Program-made: the position numbers and the translations under genes
Part shown: positions 31,025 to 40,847 of the stretch, one piece after another
Layout: every line of letters starts with the position of its first letter
Position numbering within the stretch: the stretch's first letter is position 1
NCBI RefSeq assembly: GCF_022919215.1
Contig: NZ_CP095046.1
Coordinates: 558,001-622,000, forward strand
Origin: Hymenobacter cellulosilyticus
GTDB lineage: Bacteria > Bacteroidota > Bacteroidia > Cytophagales > Hymenobacteraceae
DNA length: 64,000 nt
Direction: 5' to 3'
The notes under the pieces: model-generated
The model's input: only the letters and a program-made list of their open reading frames with translations
Database searches by the model: none
What the model was told of the DNA's origin: nothing

Positions 31025-32134
31025 CTACAGCAGTTCCTCGAGCTTGGCGCGGTCGGGAATGTCGTGGTAATGGAACTTGCCTTTCACCACGCCGTCCTTG
31101 AGCAGCATAAAGCCGGGATTCGAGCGAATCATGGACTTAAGCACCGTGGCATCGGCGTAGTAGAAGGGCGCCGAGAGGTTGACTTCGTGGCGGAAGGCGT
31201 CGAACTCGGCCGGACTGCTGCTGGTAATAACCAGCGGCGTAATTTTCTTCTGGGACGAATCAGCCGCCGAAATCAGCTTGTTGATCAGCTCGAACCGGTC
31301 CCGGTCGGCATGGTCAGTGTTCTGTACGATAAGCACCAGCTTGTTGCCCTTGAGCAGCTCCTGGGTATAGTCGCCCTGGTCGTTCCAGACCTTGAAGTCG
31401 GTGATTTTTGGGGCCGATTCTGGATTTAGGGCCACCATCTGCTTGTACTTCCAGGTAGTGTCGGTGGGGTATTCGGTAAACTCCTGGGTTTCGCCGTTGC
31501 GCTCCATAATGTACTTGTAGCGCATGGCCGCCGAGGGCTTCATCAGCTGCCCAATGTCGTTGCCAACTTTGTAGGGCAGGAAGTCGAAGTAGGGCAAATG
31601 GCCCAGGGCCCGCACCCCGATGCCGATGGCCACCGCCGAGGCCAGGGTGATGTACATGATGCCCAGCATGCCTTTGGCAAACACCCGGCGCAGGTAGCGC
31701 TGATTGAGGAACACCACTGCCCAGAGCACCAGCAGGAACACGTCTTTGCTAAACGAGGTCCAGGGCGTGAGCTTGATAAAGTCGCCGAAGCAGCCGCAGT
31801 CGGTTACCTTGTTGAAGGCCGCCGAGTAGAAGGTTAGGAAGGTGAAGAACACCAGCAGCACCAGCAGCACCCACAGGGTTTGGCGCAGGTACCAGCGCAG
31901 CAGCAGGGCCACGCCCAGAATTACCTCCAGGGAGCTGAGCGTGAGCGACAACAGCCGGGCACTGCTCTTAAACCACAGGAAGAAGCTGGCCAAGCTAGGC
32001 ACGGAGGCGGCAAACACCTCGAAATATTCCTCCAGCTTATAGGCCGTGCCAATAGGGTCGTTGAGCTTGACCAGGCCCGAGAAGATAAACAGCGCGCCCA
32101 GCAGCAGCCAGCAGATACGGGTAATGGATTTCAT
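31025..32134 (-). CDS. BT_3928-like DoxX/MauE family membrane protein
   Basis: 369 residues. An N-terminal four-helix membrane unit (LLLGALFIFSGLVKLNDPIG and later helices) carries TDCGCFGDFI, the Cys pair seen in Bacteroidota DoxX-type proteins. A soluble C-terminal part resembles a thioredoxin-like fold without a clear CxxC. The role is not known; DoxX/MauE proteins take part in quinone- or disulfide-linked redox reactions. Its start overlaps the stop of the DUF1599 gene by 4 bases (ATGA), so the two are co-translated. Confidence 0.8.
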   Translation of the reverse strand: MKSITRICWLLLGALFIFSGLVKLNDPIGTAYKLEEYFEVFAASVPSLASFFLWFKSSARLLSLTLSSLEVILGVALLLRWYLRQTLWVLLVLLVFFTFLTFYSAAFNKVTDCGCFGDFIKLTPWTSFSKDVFLLVLWAVVFLNQRYLRRVFAKGMLGIMYITLASAVAIGIGVRALGHLPYFDFLPYKVGNDIGQLMKPSAAMRYKYIMERNGETQEFTEYPTDTTWKYKQMVALNPESAPKITDFKVWNDQGDYTQELLKGNKLVLIVQNTDHADRDRFELINKLISAADSSQKKITPLVITSSSPAEFDAFRHEVNLSAPFYYADATVLKSMIRSNPGFMLLKDGVVKGKFHYHDIPDRAKLEELL

Positions 32135-32718
32135 AACGCTTTAAACTCCTTATTCTGAATCAGGTTTGGGCTCGGGGCCAGAGCCCCGCGCTTAATCAAG
32201 GCAAACACGGCATAATTGAGCATGTCACGGTAGTTGGCATCCACGCCTTCCGACACCCGGGTCAGGCCGGCCAGGTCCTCAATCTGCTTGGTACGGTGCA
32301 GCTTCATCAGGATGATGTCGGTAATGCTTTCCACCCGCATCTGCCGCCAGGCCTCGCCGTAGTCGTGGTTTTTGGCAAACAGCAGGCGGCGGTTTTCGGC
32401 CACCTGCTCGTCGTAGGCGGCGGCCACGTCGGCGGGCTCCAGATCCAGGGGCGCGTCGGCCGGCAGGCGCAGCTGCATCAGGGCAATAACGCAGTAGTTG
32501 ATGATGGCCACAAACTCCTCATCTACCCCATCGGCCACGAGCTGCTTGCCCTTCTCCTGAATGGAGCGGATGCGCTGGGCCTTGATGTAGATCTGGTCGG
32601 TGACCGAGGGCAGGCGCATAATGCGCCACGCCGTGCCGTAGTCGTGGGTCTTGGCCAGGAATAAGCTCCGGCATTGACCAATCACCTGGTCGTACTCGTG
32701 CTGGGTTTGGTTACTCAA
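32131..32718 (-). CDS. DUF1599 protein with two repeated domains
   Basis: 195 residues made of two copies of a ~90-residue domain: THDYGTAWRIMRLPSVTDQI in the first and NHDYGEAWRQMRVESITDII in the second. Each is followed by a helix ending in ...INYCVIAL or ...LNYAVFAL. DUF1599 proteins are related to MazG-like nucleotide pyrophosphatase folds; no reaction is established that I know of. It is divergent from folP and coupled to the DoxX gene. Confidence 0.85.
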   Translation of the reverse strand: MSNQTQHEYDQVIGQCRSLFLAKTHDYGTAWRIMRLPSVTDQIYIKAQRIRSIQEKGKQLVADGVDEEFVAIINYCVIALMQLRLPADAPLDLEPADVAAAYDEQVAENRRLLFAKNHDYGEAWRQMRVESITDIILMKLHRTKQIEDLAGLTRVSEGVDANYRDMLNYAVFALIKRGALAPSPNLIQNKEFKAL

Positions 32719-32765
32719 AATTTTCAGCCTACTTTTAAGAATCCCGGTTTTTAGCCTCTTTGCTC

Positions 32766-33648
32766 ATGTCTGCCCAGGCCGCGAAAGATACGTGTTTTTC
32801 TCCGAGGCAAACGCTGCGTTGCCCGGGGGGGCGCGTGCTGAATCTGGCCTCGCCCCAGGTCATGGGCATCCTGAATCTGACCCCGGATTCCTTCTTTGCT
32901 AAAAGCCGCGTGGCGGGCTCCGACGACCTGCTGCACCGCGCCGAAGCCATGCTGCAGGCCGGGGCCGGCATCCTCGACGTGGGCGGCTACTCGTCCCGGC
33001 CCGGGCCGAGCACATCAGTGAGGAAGAGGAGAAAAGCCGAGTGCTGCCCGCCGTGGAGGCCCTGCGCCGCGCCTTTCCCGAAGCCTTCCTGTCCATCGAC
33101 ACCTTTCGGAGCAGCGTGGCCTGCGCGGCCGTAGCCGCCGGGGCCGACATCATCAACGACATCAGCGGCGGGGAGCTTGACGCGAACATGTTTGCCACGG
33201 CCGGACAGCTGCAAGTGCCCTACGTGCTGATGCACATGCGCGGCACGCCCCAGACTATGCAGCAGCTCACCGACTACCCCGACGGCCTGGTGCTGGAGCT
33301 GGTGCGCTACTTCCGCGACAAAGTGGCCCGGCTGCGCACGGCCGGCGTCACCGACATTATCCTGGACCCGGGCTTCGGCTTTGCCAAGACGGCCACCCAG
33401 AACCACGAGCTGCTCGGCCGCCTGCGGGAACTCCAACTTCTGGGCTTGCCCATTCTGGCCGGCCTCTCGCGCAAGGCCATGGTCTACAAGGCTCTGGGCC
33501 TAACGCCTGACTCGGCGTTGAGCGGAACTGTGGCCGTAAATACCATTGCCTTGCTCAACGGCGCCCGGCTCTTGCGCGTACACGATGTAGCCGAAGCTGT
33601 GCAAACCATTCGGCTGGTTTCCCGCACCATGCTACCCTCCTCCCGTGA
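32766..33648 (+). CDS. folP: Dihydropteroate synthase (two apparent base deletions)
   Basis: About 295 residues. It joins para-aminobenzoate to the pterin diphosphate in folate synthesis. Motifs: MGILNLTPDSFF, GAGILDVGGYSSRPG, DTFRSSVA, INDISGGE, VLMHMRGTP, DPGFGFAKT and GLSRKAM. The frame breaks in the G run at 33003-33005 (reads SSRPGAEHISEEEEKS when one base is restored). Past the end, the uncorrected frame runs on through the next gene. One extra C in the run at 33635-33637 would end the protein at TGA 33646-33648 and give a GTGA overlap with cdaA, the expected coupling. Confidence 0.88.
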
Positions 33649-34481
33649 TTGGCACTTTCAGCATCGGCTTCCTGCGCATTGGCTGGATAGACGTCGTGGA
33701 CGTGCTGCTGGTTACGGTGCTGTTCTATCAGCTCTACAAGCTGCTGACGGGAAGTGTGGCGCTGAAGATTTTCCTGGGGCTGATGTCCATCTACCTGCTC
33801 TACCTGGTGGTGAAAGCCGCCGGCATGGAGCTGCTCACCAGCATCCTGGGGCAGTTTATGAGCGTGGGCGTGCTGGCCAGCATCATTTTGTTTCAGCAGG
33901 AAATCCGCCGCTTTCTGCTCACCATCGGCAAGGCGACGGCCTTTGACCGGATGCGGGTGTTTCCCTGGCGCCGCGACGCGCCCACCGAGCGCATGAGCAT
34001 CACGCCCTTTGTGGAAGCGGCCAAGAGCTTGGCCGGCAAAAACACCGGTGCCTTGATTGCCTTTCAAATGGTGTCGGACCTGAAGTTCTACGGCGACTCC
34101 GGCGACCTGATCGACGCCACCGTGAGCAAGCGCCTGCTCATGTCCATCTTCAACAAAACCTCGCCTTTGCACGACGGAGCCGTGATTATCAGCAACAACC
34201 GCATCAAGGCAGCCCGTTGCATCCTGCCCGTGAGCGAGAATCCCGACGTGCCCGCCTCCATGGGCCTGCGCCACCGCGCCGCCATCGGCCTGACCGAGGT
34301 GACCGACTCGGTGGTGCTGGTGGTGAGCGAGGAAACCGGGCAGATTTCGCTGGTGCGTGGTGGGGAAGTATTCCGCAACCTGTCGTCGTCCGACCTGCGG
34401 GCCCGTCTCAACGAGTTCCTCTTCGATGCCGCTCCCCGCCCGGCCAGCACCTCGGCCTCGGCGGCGGAAGTAGCGGCGTAA
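33645..34481 (+). CDS. cdaA: Diadenylate cyclase (c-di-AMP synthase)
   Basis: 278 residues from a GTG start. Three N-terminal membrane helices (GWIDVVDVLLVTVLFYQLYK onward) precede the DAC domain with the ATP-binding motifs LHDGAVII and RHRAAIGL. It makes the second messenger c-di-AMP, which controls osmolyte and potassium transport. In Bacteroidota it usually follows folP, as here, with a 4-base overlap. The C-terminus is a short Ala/Ser/Pro tail. Confidence 0.93.
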   Translation: MIGTFSIGFLRIGWIDVVDVLLVTVLFYQLYKLLTGSVALKIFLGLMSIYLLYLVVKAAGMELLTSILGQFMSVGVLASIILFQQEIRRFLLTIGKATAFDRMRVFPWRRDAPTERMSITPFVEAAKSLAGKNTGALIAFQMVSDLKFYGDSGDLIDATVSKRLLMSIFNKTSPLHDGAVIISNNRIKAARCILPVSENPDVPASMGLRHRAAIGLTEVTDSVVLVVSEETGQISLVRGGEVFRNLSSSDLRARLNEFLFDAAPRPASTSASAAEVAA

Positions 34482-34622
34482 GCAAGGGGGGTTTATCTAA
34501 TCCTCTTTTATTGGGCTCAGAATCAACTGCAGGGTTTGGCCATCGAAGGAATAAACTAAAGTAACTCTATGCCTCCGCTTGCCGTTATAATTAGCAAACC
34601 CTGCTAAAAAAACAAGCAAGCC

Positions 34623-34982
34623 ATGAAGATATCAGTTGATAACCAGGAAAAAGGCTTTCTGCCCGACGGACGCCACACGGTAGAGATTACCGACATTGAA
34701 GAAGGCGTAAGCGAACATCAACAAGTGCCCTTCTTCGCGGTCCGCATGGAAAACGAAGATGGGTTTGTAAGTCAGCGATTTTACAACTCCCCGGCCGGTA
34801 AACCTATCATTTTGTCGCTATACTCAGCCGTGGGCATCAAACCAGAAGGCGAGAAAGACTTAGATACCAAGCAGTTGATTGGCAAACGGCTGTCGGTGGA
34901 AGTCAGCGACCATACCTACAACGAACCCAACTCGGGCCAGGAACGGAGCATTCGCCAGGCAACAGGCTTCCGCTCAGCCTAA
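34623..34982 (+). CDS. Small DUF669-like protein
   Basis: 119 residues, all soluble and probably beta-rich. Segments DGRHTVEITDIEEG, FFAVRMENEDGFVSQRFY and DTKQLIGKRLSVEVSDHTYN recall DUF669 proteins, which occur next to phage recombination genes and are thought to bind single-stranded DNA. No phage genes are nearby, so it may be a domesticated or lone copy. It is flanked by cdaA and a bidirectional terminator. Family assignment is by memory of pattern only. Confidence 0.5.
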   Translation: MKISVDNQEKGFLPDGRHTVEITDIEEGVSEHQQVPFFAVRMENEDGFVSQRFYNSPAGKPIILSLYSAVGIKPEGEKDLDTKQLIGKRLSVEVSDHTYNEPNSGQERSIRQATGFRSA

Positions 34983-35009
34983 ACGTAGGTTTAATAGCCT
35001 AGCCCCGTA

Positions 35010-35050
35010 ACAGTACCGCCGGCCTACTCCTGTAAGCCGGCGGTATCTGT
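35010..35050. terminator. Bidirectional terminator
   Basis: Stem with ACCGCCGGC/GCCGGCGGT core and outer CAG/CTG pairs, followed by a T run on the + strand. It lies between the convergent 119-residue gene and kbl. Confidence 0.85.
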
Positions 35051-35052
35051 TT

Positions 35053-36300
35053 TTAGGGCGTGTTGGTTACTACCTGGCCAGCTTCGGGCTGGGCCGCCGA
35101 GCGGTCCTTGAGCGTGCCGAGTTCCTTACCCACTTCGATGAAGGCCTGAATGGCTTTGTCGAGGTGGGCGCGGGTGTGGGCGGCCGAGAGCTGCACCCGG
35201 ATACGGGCCTGGCCTTTGGGCACCACGGGAAAGTAGAAGCCGACTACATAAATGCCCTTGTCGAGCATTTTGGCGGCAAAGTCCTGGGCCAGGCGGGCGT
35301 CGTAGAGCATGACGGGCACGATGGGGTGCTCCCCGGGCTTGATGTCGAAGCCGGCTTCGGTCATCTTCTGGCGGAAGTACTTGGTGTTTTCCTCGAGCTG
35401 GTCGCGCAGCTTGGTGCTTTCGGTCAGCAACTCCAGTACTCGCAGGGAGGCACCCACGATGGCCGGGGCCAGGGTGTTGGAGAACAAATACGGGCGGCTG
35501 CGCTGCCGCAGCATCTCGATGATTTCCTTGCGGCCCGAGGTGAAGCCGCCCATGGCCCCGCCCAGAGCTTTGCCCAGGGTGCCGGTGATGATGTCGACGC
35601 GGCCGAGCACGTCGCGGTACTCGTGGGTGCCGCGGCCGGTTTTGCCCAGAAAGCCCATGGAGTGACACTCGTCAATCATCACCAGGGCCTGGTACTTGTC
35701 GGCTAGGTCGCAGATTTTGTCGAGCTGGGCAATGGTGCCGTCCATGCTGAACGAGCCGTCGGTAACGATGATGCGGTGGCGGGTGCCCTTGGCCTGGGCG
35801 TCCTGGAGCTGCTTTTCCAGGTCGTCCATGTCGTTGTGGTTGTAGCGGTAGCGCTGCGCCTTGCACAAACGCACCCCGTCGATGATGCTGGCGTGGTTCA
35901 GGGCGTCGGAAATAATAGCGTCCTGCTCGTTGAAGAGCGGCTCGAACACGCCCCCGTTGGCGTCGAAGGCGGCGGCGTAGAGAATGGTGTCTTCGGTATC
36001 CAGAAACTCGGCCAGCTTGGCTTCCAGCTGCTTGTGAATATCCTGGGTGCCGCAGATAAAGCGCACCGACGACATGCCGTAGCCGTGGGTATCAATGGCT
36101 TCCTTGGCCGCCTTGATTACCTCGGGGTGGGAGGAAAGGCCCAGGTAGTTGTTGGCACAGAAGTTCAGCACCTCGCCCGCTTCATCCGTCGTGATTTCGG
36201 CGCCCTGGGCGGAGGTAATTACCCGCTCCTTCTTGAACAGGCCGTTGTCTTTGATTTCCTGGAGCTGCTGCTGCAGATCGGGCTGGAGGGTGGTATACAT
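35053..36300 (-). CDS. kbl: Glycine C-acetyltransferase (2-amino-3-ketobutyrate CoA ligase)
   Basis: 415 residues. A PLP enzyme of the alpha-oxoamine synthase family that splits 2-amino-3-ketobutyrate into glycine and acetyl-CoA. Motifs: [51 protein letters not shown] and the PLP-lysine stretch [15 protein letters not shown]. The partner enzyme, an SDR-type threonine dehydrogenase, is at 37863-38834, two genes away. Together they convert threonine to glycine. Confidence 0.93.
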   Translation of the reverse strand: MYTTLQPDLQQQLQEIKDNGLFKKERVITSAQGAEITTDEAGEVLNFCANNYLGLSSHPEVIKAAKEAIDTHGYGMSSVRFICGTQDIHKQLEAKLAEFLDTEDTILYAAAFDANGGVFEPLFNEQDAIISDALNHASIIDGVRLCKAQRYRYNHNDMDDLEKQLQDAQAKGTRHRIIVTDGSFSMDGTIAQLDKICDLADKYQALVMIDECHSMGFLGKTGRGTHEYRDVLGRVDIITGTLGKALGGAMGGFTSGRKEIIEMLRQRSRPYLFSNTLAPAIVGASLRVLELLTESTKLRDQLEENTKYFRQKMTEAGFDIKPGEHPIVPVMLYDARLAQDFAAKMLDKGIYVVGFYFPVVPKGQARIRVQLSAAHTRAHLDKAIQAFIEVGKELGTLKDRSAAQPEAGQVVTNTP

Positions 36301-36408
36301 GCGGGAAGTCGTGAAATTGTGAAGTGGTGAGTGGGATACGGCAAAGGTAACCGTCTGGGTCGGGCTTCGCGCCGCTACCTATACTCTGATTTTTCCTTCC
36401 TCATATAT

Positions 36409-36530
36409 CGTTTGTCATCCTGAGGCGCAGCCGAAAGACCTTATGGAATACGAACGACAAGCGTAACAGCCACTCGAGCCCACGTGATAAGGTCCTTCAC
36501 TCCGCTGCGCTGCATTCAGGATGACAAACG
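36409..36530. repeat. Intergenic imperfect palindromic element
   Basis: Perfect 15-base end arms (36409-36423 and 36516-36530; CGTTTGTCATCCTGA and complement). Inner segments AAGACCTTAT and ATAAGGTCCTT also pair with one bulge, so the whole could fold as a long stem. Related by its left arm to the element at 30911. It lies between kbl and the patatin gene. Confidence 0.8.
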
Positions 36531-36556
36531 AAAAGAGACGCAACGGGCAACGCTTC

Positions 36557-37608
36557 CTACAGCCGCCGCGCCAGAAACTGCTGCACCCCGGCCCGGCCGC
36601 TGTCCATGAGCTGCTGCTTCTGCTCAGCCGTCATCCGCTTGATCTTCGGGTTAAAGCCGGCCGTGCTGATGCTTACCGTCCGGGGCCAGTCGGCGGGGCG
36701 GGCGGGGTTCAGGTTTTCCAGGGCCACGTTATACAAGGCTCCTACGTAGCTGCCGAAGCTGTTGATCTGGTAGGGCGCCAGCTGTTGCCGGCCAGTGGTC
36801 AGGGTGTCGTAGGCAATCTGTTCGGGCCGGTCGAGGCGCAGGCCCAGGGTTTCGGGGTTCACGGTGGGTTGATTGGCCCTCATACCCGCCGGCAGGTACT
36901 GCGGCTGGTCGAACAAGCTCACCGGGTAATTGGCCAACAGGCCGCCATCGACCAACACTTCCACGGCCTGGCCCCGGGCGGGCTTTTGCACCACGTGGCC
37001 CTAGGCATCGAGGAGCACGGCCCGGAAGTAGAGCGGAATACTCATCGAAATGCGCACTGCATCAGCTACGCGCATATCGGGGTGGGTTTCGTAGCTGAAC
37101 ACCTGCCCGCACTGCCGCGTCAGGTTGGTGCCGGTGGTGTACAGGTCGCGGCCTTTGCCTTGCGTCGCCAACGCGTGCAGCTGGCCCAGGGTGAGGTCGG
37201 CCGAGCCGGTTTTGCGGGCCACCAGCTCGCCCATGAAGCGGGTAAACTGGTCGCCGCGGTACCAGCCGTACTGTTTGATAAGCCGAGTGCTGCCCCAAAG
37301 AACATCAGGCGGCCATCGTTGAGGCGCTGCACCGGCATCTCGTTTACCACCGTAATAATCTCGGCCGGTGAATAGCCCACGGCTAGCAAGGCCGCCTGAA
37401 TGGCCCCGGCCGAAGTGCCGCCCACCCGCCGGATACCGGCCAGTACGCCCTGCTTCTCGAGCTCCGCCAGAGCCCCGCCGTAGGCAATGCCCCGGATGCC
37501 GCCGCCTTCCATCACCAGGTTGCGGTAGATAACCGGCGGTTTAGTTTGGGTAAAGCTGGCCGTAGCCAGGTGCAGGGCGCAAACAAGCAGAGAAAGAAAA
37601 CGACGCAT
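36557..37608 (-). CDS. Patatin-like phospholipase with in-frame stop and one frameshift
   Basis: About 350 residues when repaired. Signal peptide (LLVCALHLATASFTQ). Oxyanion loop GGGIRG, nucleophile Ser in GTSAG and the Asp of the dyad in DGGLLANYP are all present, so the catalytic set of a lipid acyl hydrolase is complete. The frame breaks at a C run at 37293-37296 (FFGGSTRLIKQYGW when restored). In addition there is a TAG at 37001-37003 between VLLDA and GHVVQKP in the same frame. This is a substitution (CAG to TAG would explain it), unlike the other breaks, so the gene could be a real pseudogene or contain a second error type. Confidence 0.75.
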
Positions 37609-37862
37609 TGCTCAGAACAGAAGAGGGATGAAGTGACCGGCAAGCCGGACCGTACCCAAGCGGAGCCGCATTCGGGGCGGGCGGTTGTATCAGGGAAAAA
37701 TCCTGTACCGGTCACCAATATATTAGGCCCGAACCACTTACCCGACCAACCCCGGCCCCGGCTGCCTACGTACCAGCTCCACGGGCAGCCCCGCCCCACA
37801 AACCGCGTCTGTGCGGTATCTTTGCAGCCCCACCCTCTACCACTCTCCCACCCCCACTCAAC

Positions 37863-38834
37863 ATGCAGTCTACTCCCAGCGACACTATCCTCGTTATCGG
37901 CGCCGGCGGCCAGCTTGGCCTGGAGCTCACCCACGAACTGCGCCAGCGCTACGGCGCCTCCCACGTGGTGGCCGCGGACGTGCGGGCGCCCAAAGACGCG
38001 GCCACCACGGAAAGCGGTCCGTTTGAGCTGCTCGACGTGCTGGACAAAAATCGGCTGGAAGAAGTAATTCGCCAGTACAAGCCTAAGCAGGTGTATCACC
38101 TGGCGGCTTTGCTGTCGGCCACGGCCGAAAAGAACCCCAAGTTTGGCTGGCAGCTCAACATGGACGGCCTGTTTCACGTCCTCGACGCAGCCGTGGACCT
38201 GGGCGTGCAGCGCGTGTACTGGCCCAGCAGCATCGCCGTTTTTGGCCCCGATACGCCCCGCGAGAATACGCCCCAGCTCACGGTGATGAACCCCAACACG
38301 GTGTACGGCATCAGCAAGCTGGCCGGGGAGCAGTGGTGCGAGTGGTATTTCCGCAAGCACGGCCTGGATGTGCGCAGCCTGCGCTACCCCGGCCTGATTG
38401 GCTACAAGAGCCTGCCCGGCGGCGGCACCACCGACTACGCCGTCGACATCTACCACAAAGCCGTGGCCGGCCAGAGCTACGAGTGTTTTCTGGAGGAAGA
38501 CACCTACCTGCCGATGATGTACATGCCCGACGCGCTGAAAGCCACCCTGGATTTGATGCACGCTCCGGCCGAGCAAATCAAAATTCGTAGCTCCTACAAC
38601 CTGGGTGCCATGAGCTTCAGCCCCAAGGAAATTACGGCCAGCATCCAGCGCCACCTACCCGACTTCCAGGTTACCTACCAGCCCGACTCCCGGCAGCAGA
38701 TTGCCAACTCCTGGCCCGCCAGCATCGACGACCAGCACGCCCGCCGGGACTGGAACTGGCAGCCCGACTTCGACCTCGACAAAATGACCCAGGACATGCT
38801 GCTACACCTGAAGCAGCAACTCCAGCCGGCCTAA
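37863..38834 (+). CDS. L-threonine 3-dehydrogenase, SDR (epimerase-like) type
   Basis: 323 residues. NAD-binding GAGGQLGLELT, DVLDKNRLEEVI, HLAALLSATAEKNP and the catalytic YGISK with Ser in PSSIAVFG are typical of the short-chain threonine dehydrogenase family, as is YPGLIGYKSLPGGGTTDYAV. It oxidises threonine to 2-amino-3-ketobutyrate, the substrate of the Kbl encoded nearby. It could in principle be another sugar epimerase, but the GGGTTDYAVDIY stretch and the Kbl neighbour argue for threonine. Confidence 0.88.
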   Translation: MQSTPSDTILVIGAGGQLGLELTHELRQRYGASHVVAADVRAPKDAATTESGPFELLDVLDKNRLEEVIRQYKPKQVYHLAALLSATAEKNPKFGWQLNMDGLFHVLDAAVDLGVQRVYWPSSIAVFGPDTPRENTPQLTVMNPNTVYGISKLAGEQWCEWYFRKHGLDVRSLRYPGLIGYKSLPGGGTTDYAVDIYHKAVAGQSYECFLEEDTYLPMMYMPDALKATLDLMHAPAEQIKIRSSYNLGAMSFSPKEITASIQRHLPDFQVTYQPDSRQQIANSWPASIDDQHARRDWNWQPDFDLDKMTQDMLLHLKQQLQPA

Positions 38835-38866
38835 TCAGCGGCCCTTTCAGTAGTTTCCTACCACGC

Positions 38867-38900
38867 AACGGCCCCCGTCTTGTACAAGACGGGGCCCGTT
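38867..38900. terminator. Bidirectional terminator
   Basis: Palindrome AACGGCCCCCGTCTTG/CAAGACGGGGCCCGTT with a short centre, just after the threonine dehydrogenase and before the convergent SBBP-type gene. Confidence 0.8.
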
Positions 38901-38936
38901 GGCTAAAGGCTGATTCGAGGTATTACTCCGCTCATC

Positions 38937-40632
38937 TCACTCTACCACTAACCGACTTACAGCGGCCCCACAGCGCACCAGATACATACCCGACTGCAGG
39001 CCGGTTACATTGAGCTCCATAGTGGTGGTGCGGGCGGGCAGCGTCTGGCGGCACATTTCGCGGCCCAGGGCATCGAGTACCAGCACGGCTCTCGGCGCCG
39101 CCGTGGCGGCGGGCCAGGTGAGACGGGCCTGTGTAGCAGTGGGGTTGGGAGCCAGGCTGAATAGCTCTGCTGGCGCAGCAGCCCGAGTACCGGTAACTAG
39201 GCCACTAAACTGCCCAACCAAACCGTAAAGAGAGCTGACTGAGCTGACCGTAGTAGAGCCAAACGTGACGCTAGCCCCTTGCGAATAGCCGACAACAGTT
39301 CCCCTCCGCGCCCATCGGTAGCCAGAGCACTCACTCGCTGATTATCAACCCCGCCCGCTGTCAGGGCCGACACCCAGGCTCCCGCGGCGTCGAGCTGGGC
39401 CACAAATACATCGGTAGTAGCCGCAGAAGCGTCGGCGTTAGAGAGCGTGAAGGGGCCAAGCGTAGCCGTAGAACTACTAAAGTAGCCTGCTACGGTAGCT
39501 GTACCATTAGCGCCGGGAGCAACGTTCAGAGCCTTGTCGTTGCTGGTGCCCCCAGCCCGCACGGCCAGGGTCCACTGCCCCGCCGCGTTACGGCGAGCTA
39601 CAAAGATGTCGGAGGTACCGACGGGACCGGCGTTACTGAGCGTAGTGCTTCCCACGGCTAGGGTAGAGCCACTGAAAGAGCCCACCAAGGTCAGGTTGCC
39701 AGCCGCATCGAGGGCTACCTGACCGAGCTGCTCCTCTTGGTCGCCTCCCAGCTGGGTGACTTCTGACCATTCGCCATCGGCACTCAACCGCCCCATAAAG
39801 ATGTTCGAGTAGGGAGGGCCGGCGCTGCTCAGTAGGCTGTTGCCCATCCTGAAGTCTGAGCTGTTGTACTGTCCAGCTACTAGCACTGAGCCATCAGGAT
39901 AAGCAGCCACAGCACTAGCGCTGTCGTAATAATTCCCGTAACAGCTCACGGCCTGAGTCCACTGTCCGGCTGCGTTGAGGCGAGCGACAAACACGTCGGG
40001 GTGAGGGTAACTAGGGGGTTCGTGGGCCGGATCGTGTTCTGAAGTATAAAAGTCCCGAAAGTGACCGTAGGACTAACGAACGAACCTACAGCTACTAGTT
40101 GCGCGGCGGCATCCAGGCTTAGGGCACTTATTCCATCGTCTTCGCTGCCTCCGGCCCGCACTGCCTGCGTCCACTGCCCCGCCGGACTGAGCCGGGCCAC
40201 AAAGATGTCGCGCTTGCCGGCACTGGTTAGCATAGACGAGCCCAGCGTCAGGGAGTTCTCGAAGGAACTAGCTACTGCCAACTCACCGCCGGGCAGCAAG
40301 AGCAAAGCAGTGGCTCCGTCGTCACCGGTGCCGCCGGCTCGCACTGCCTGTGTCCATTGCCCCGCCGGACTGAGCCGGGCCACAAAGATGTCGCGCTTGC
40401 CAGCGCTGGTCAGTGTAAAGGAGCCTAGCGTCAGGGACCCTCCGAAAGAGCCGGCGACGACTAAGTTACCGGCTGCATCATAGCAGGTAGTGTTACAAAA
40501 GGTGAACTCGCTGCTGGGAGTTGCGGCCAGGGCCATAACCCGCTCCCAGCTTTGGGCCTGCAGCACTCCAGGTGCCCCCACTAGCAACAGCATAAACAAA
40601 CCGGCCCACAGGCGTTGGGTACTGAAGCGCAT
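38937..40632 (-). CDS. Secreted repeat protein with T9SS sorting domain (two apparent base deletions)
   Basis: About 565 residues. Signal peptide ([16 protein letters not shown]), then at least six ~65-residue repeats with [20 protein letters not shown] and LVVAGSF-type strands, as in SBBP/beta-propeller proteins, and a C-terminal sorting domain ([14 protein letters not shown] to RLVVE). Breaks lie at the G run 40014-40018 and the C run 39301-39304; each heals with one base. The repeats in the first part are nearly identical, hinting at recent expansion. Probably a surface-exposed beta-propeller of unknown ligand. Confidence 0.82.
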
Positions 40633-40847
40633 AGCAACAGGAATAGAAGAGGTAGGAATACATGGCTACTCGACAATTTTCTGCCAAGGCCGCCGCACTA
40701 TTTTGTCTTCAATAAACGAATAATTCTTGCTCCTCCTTCCGCCGGCTGAACGCGCACGGCCTCTGGCGTACATGATGCTGACCACCCGCTACCTACTTTG
40801 TGTAGCCGAATGCCAGAGCAAAACACTATAGTTTCTTTCGAGGCTGC

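Noticed and set aside
33041..33946. FolP reading on into the next gene as a long fusion
   Set aside because: The extension is the out-of-frame reading of cdaA. One missing base gives a natural end with a 4-base overlap.
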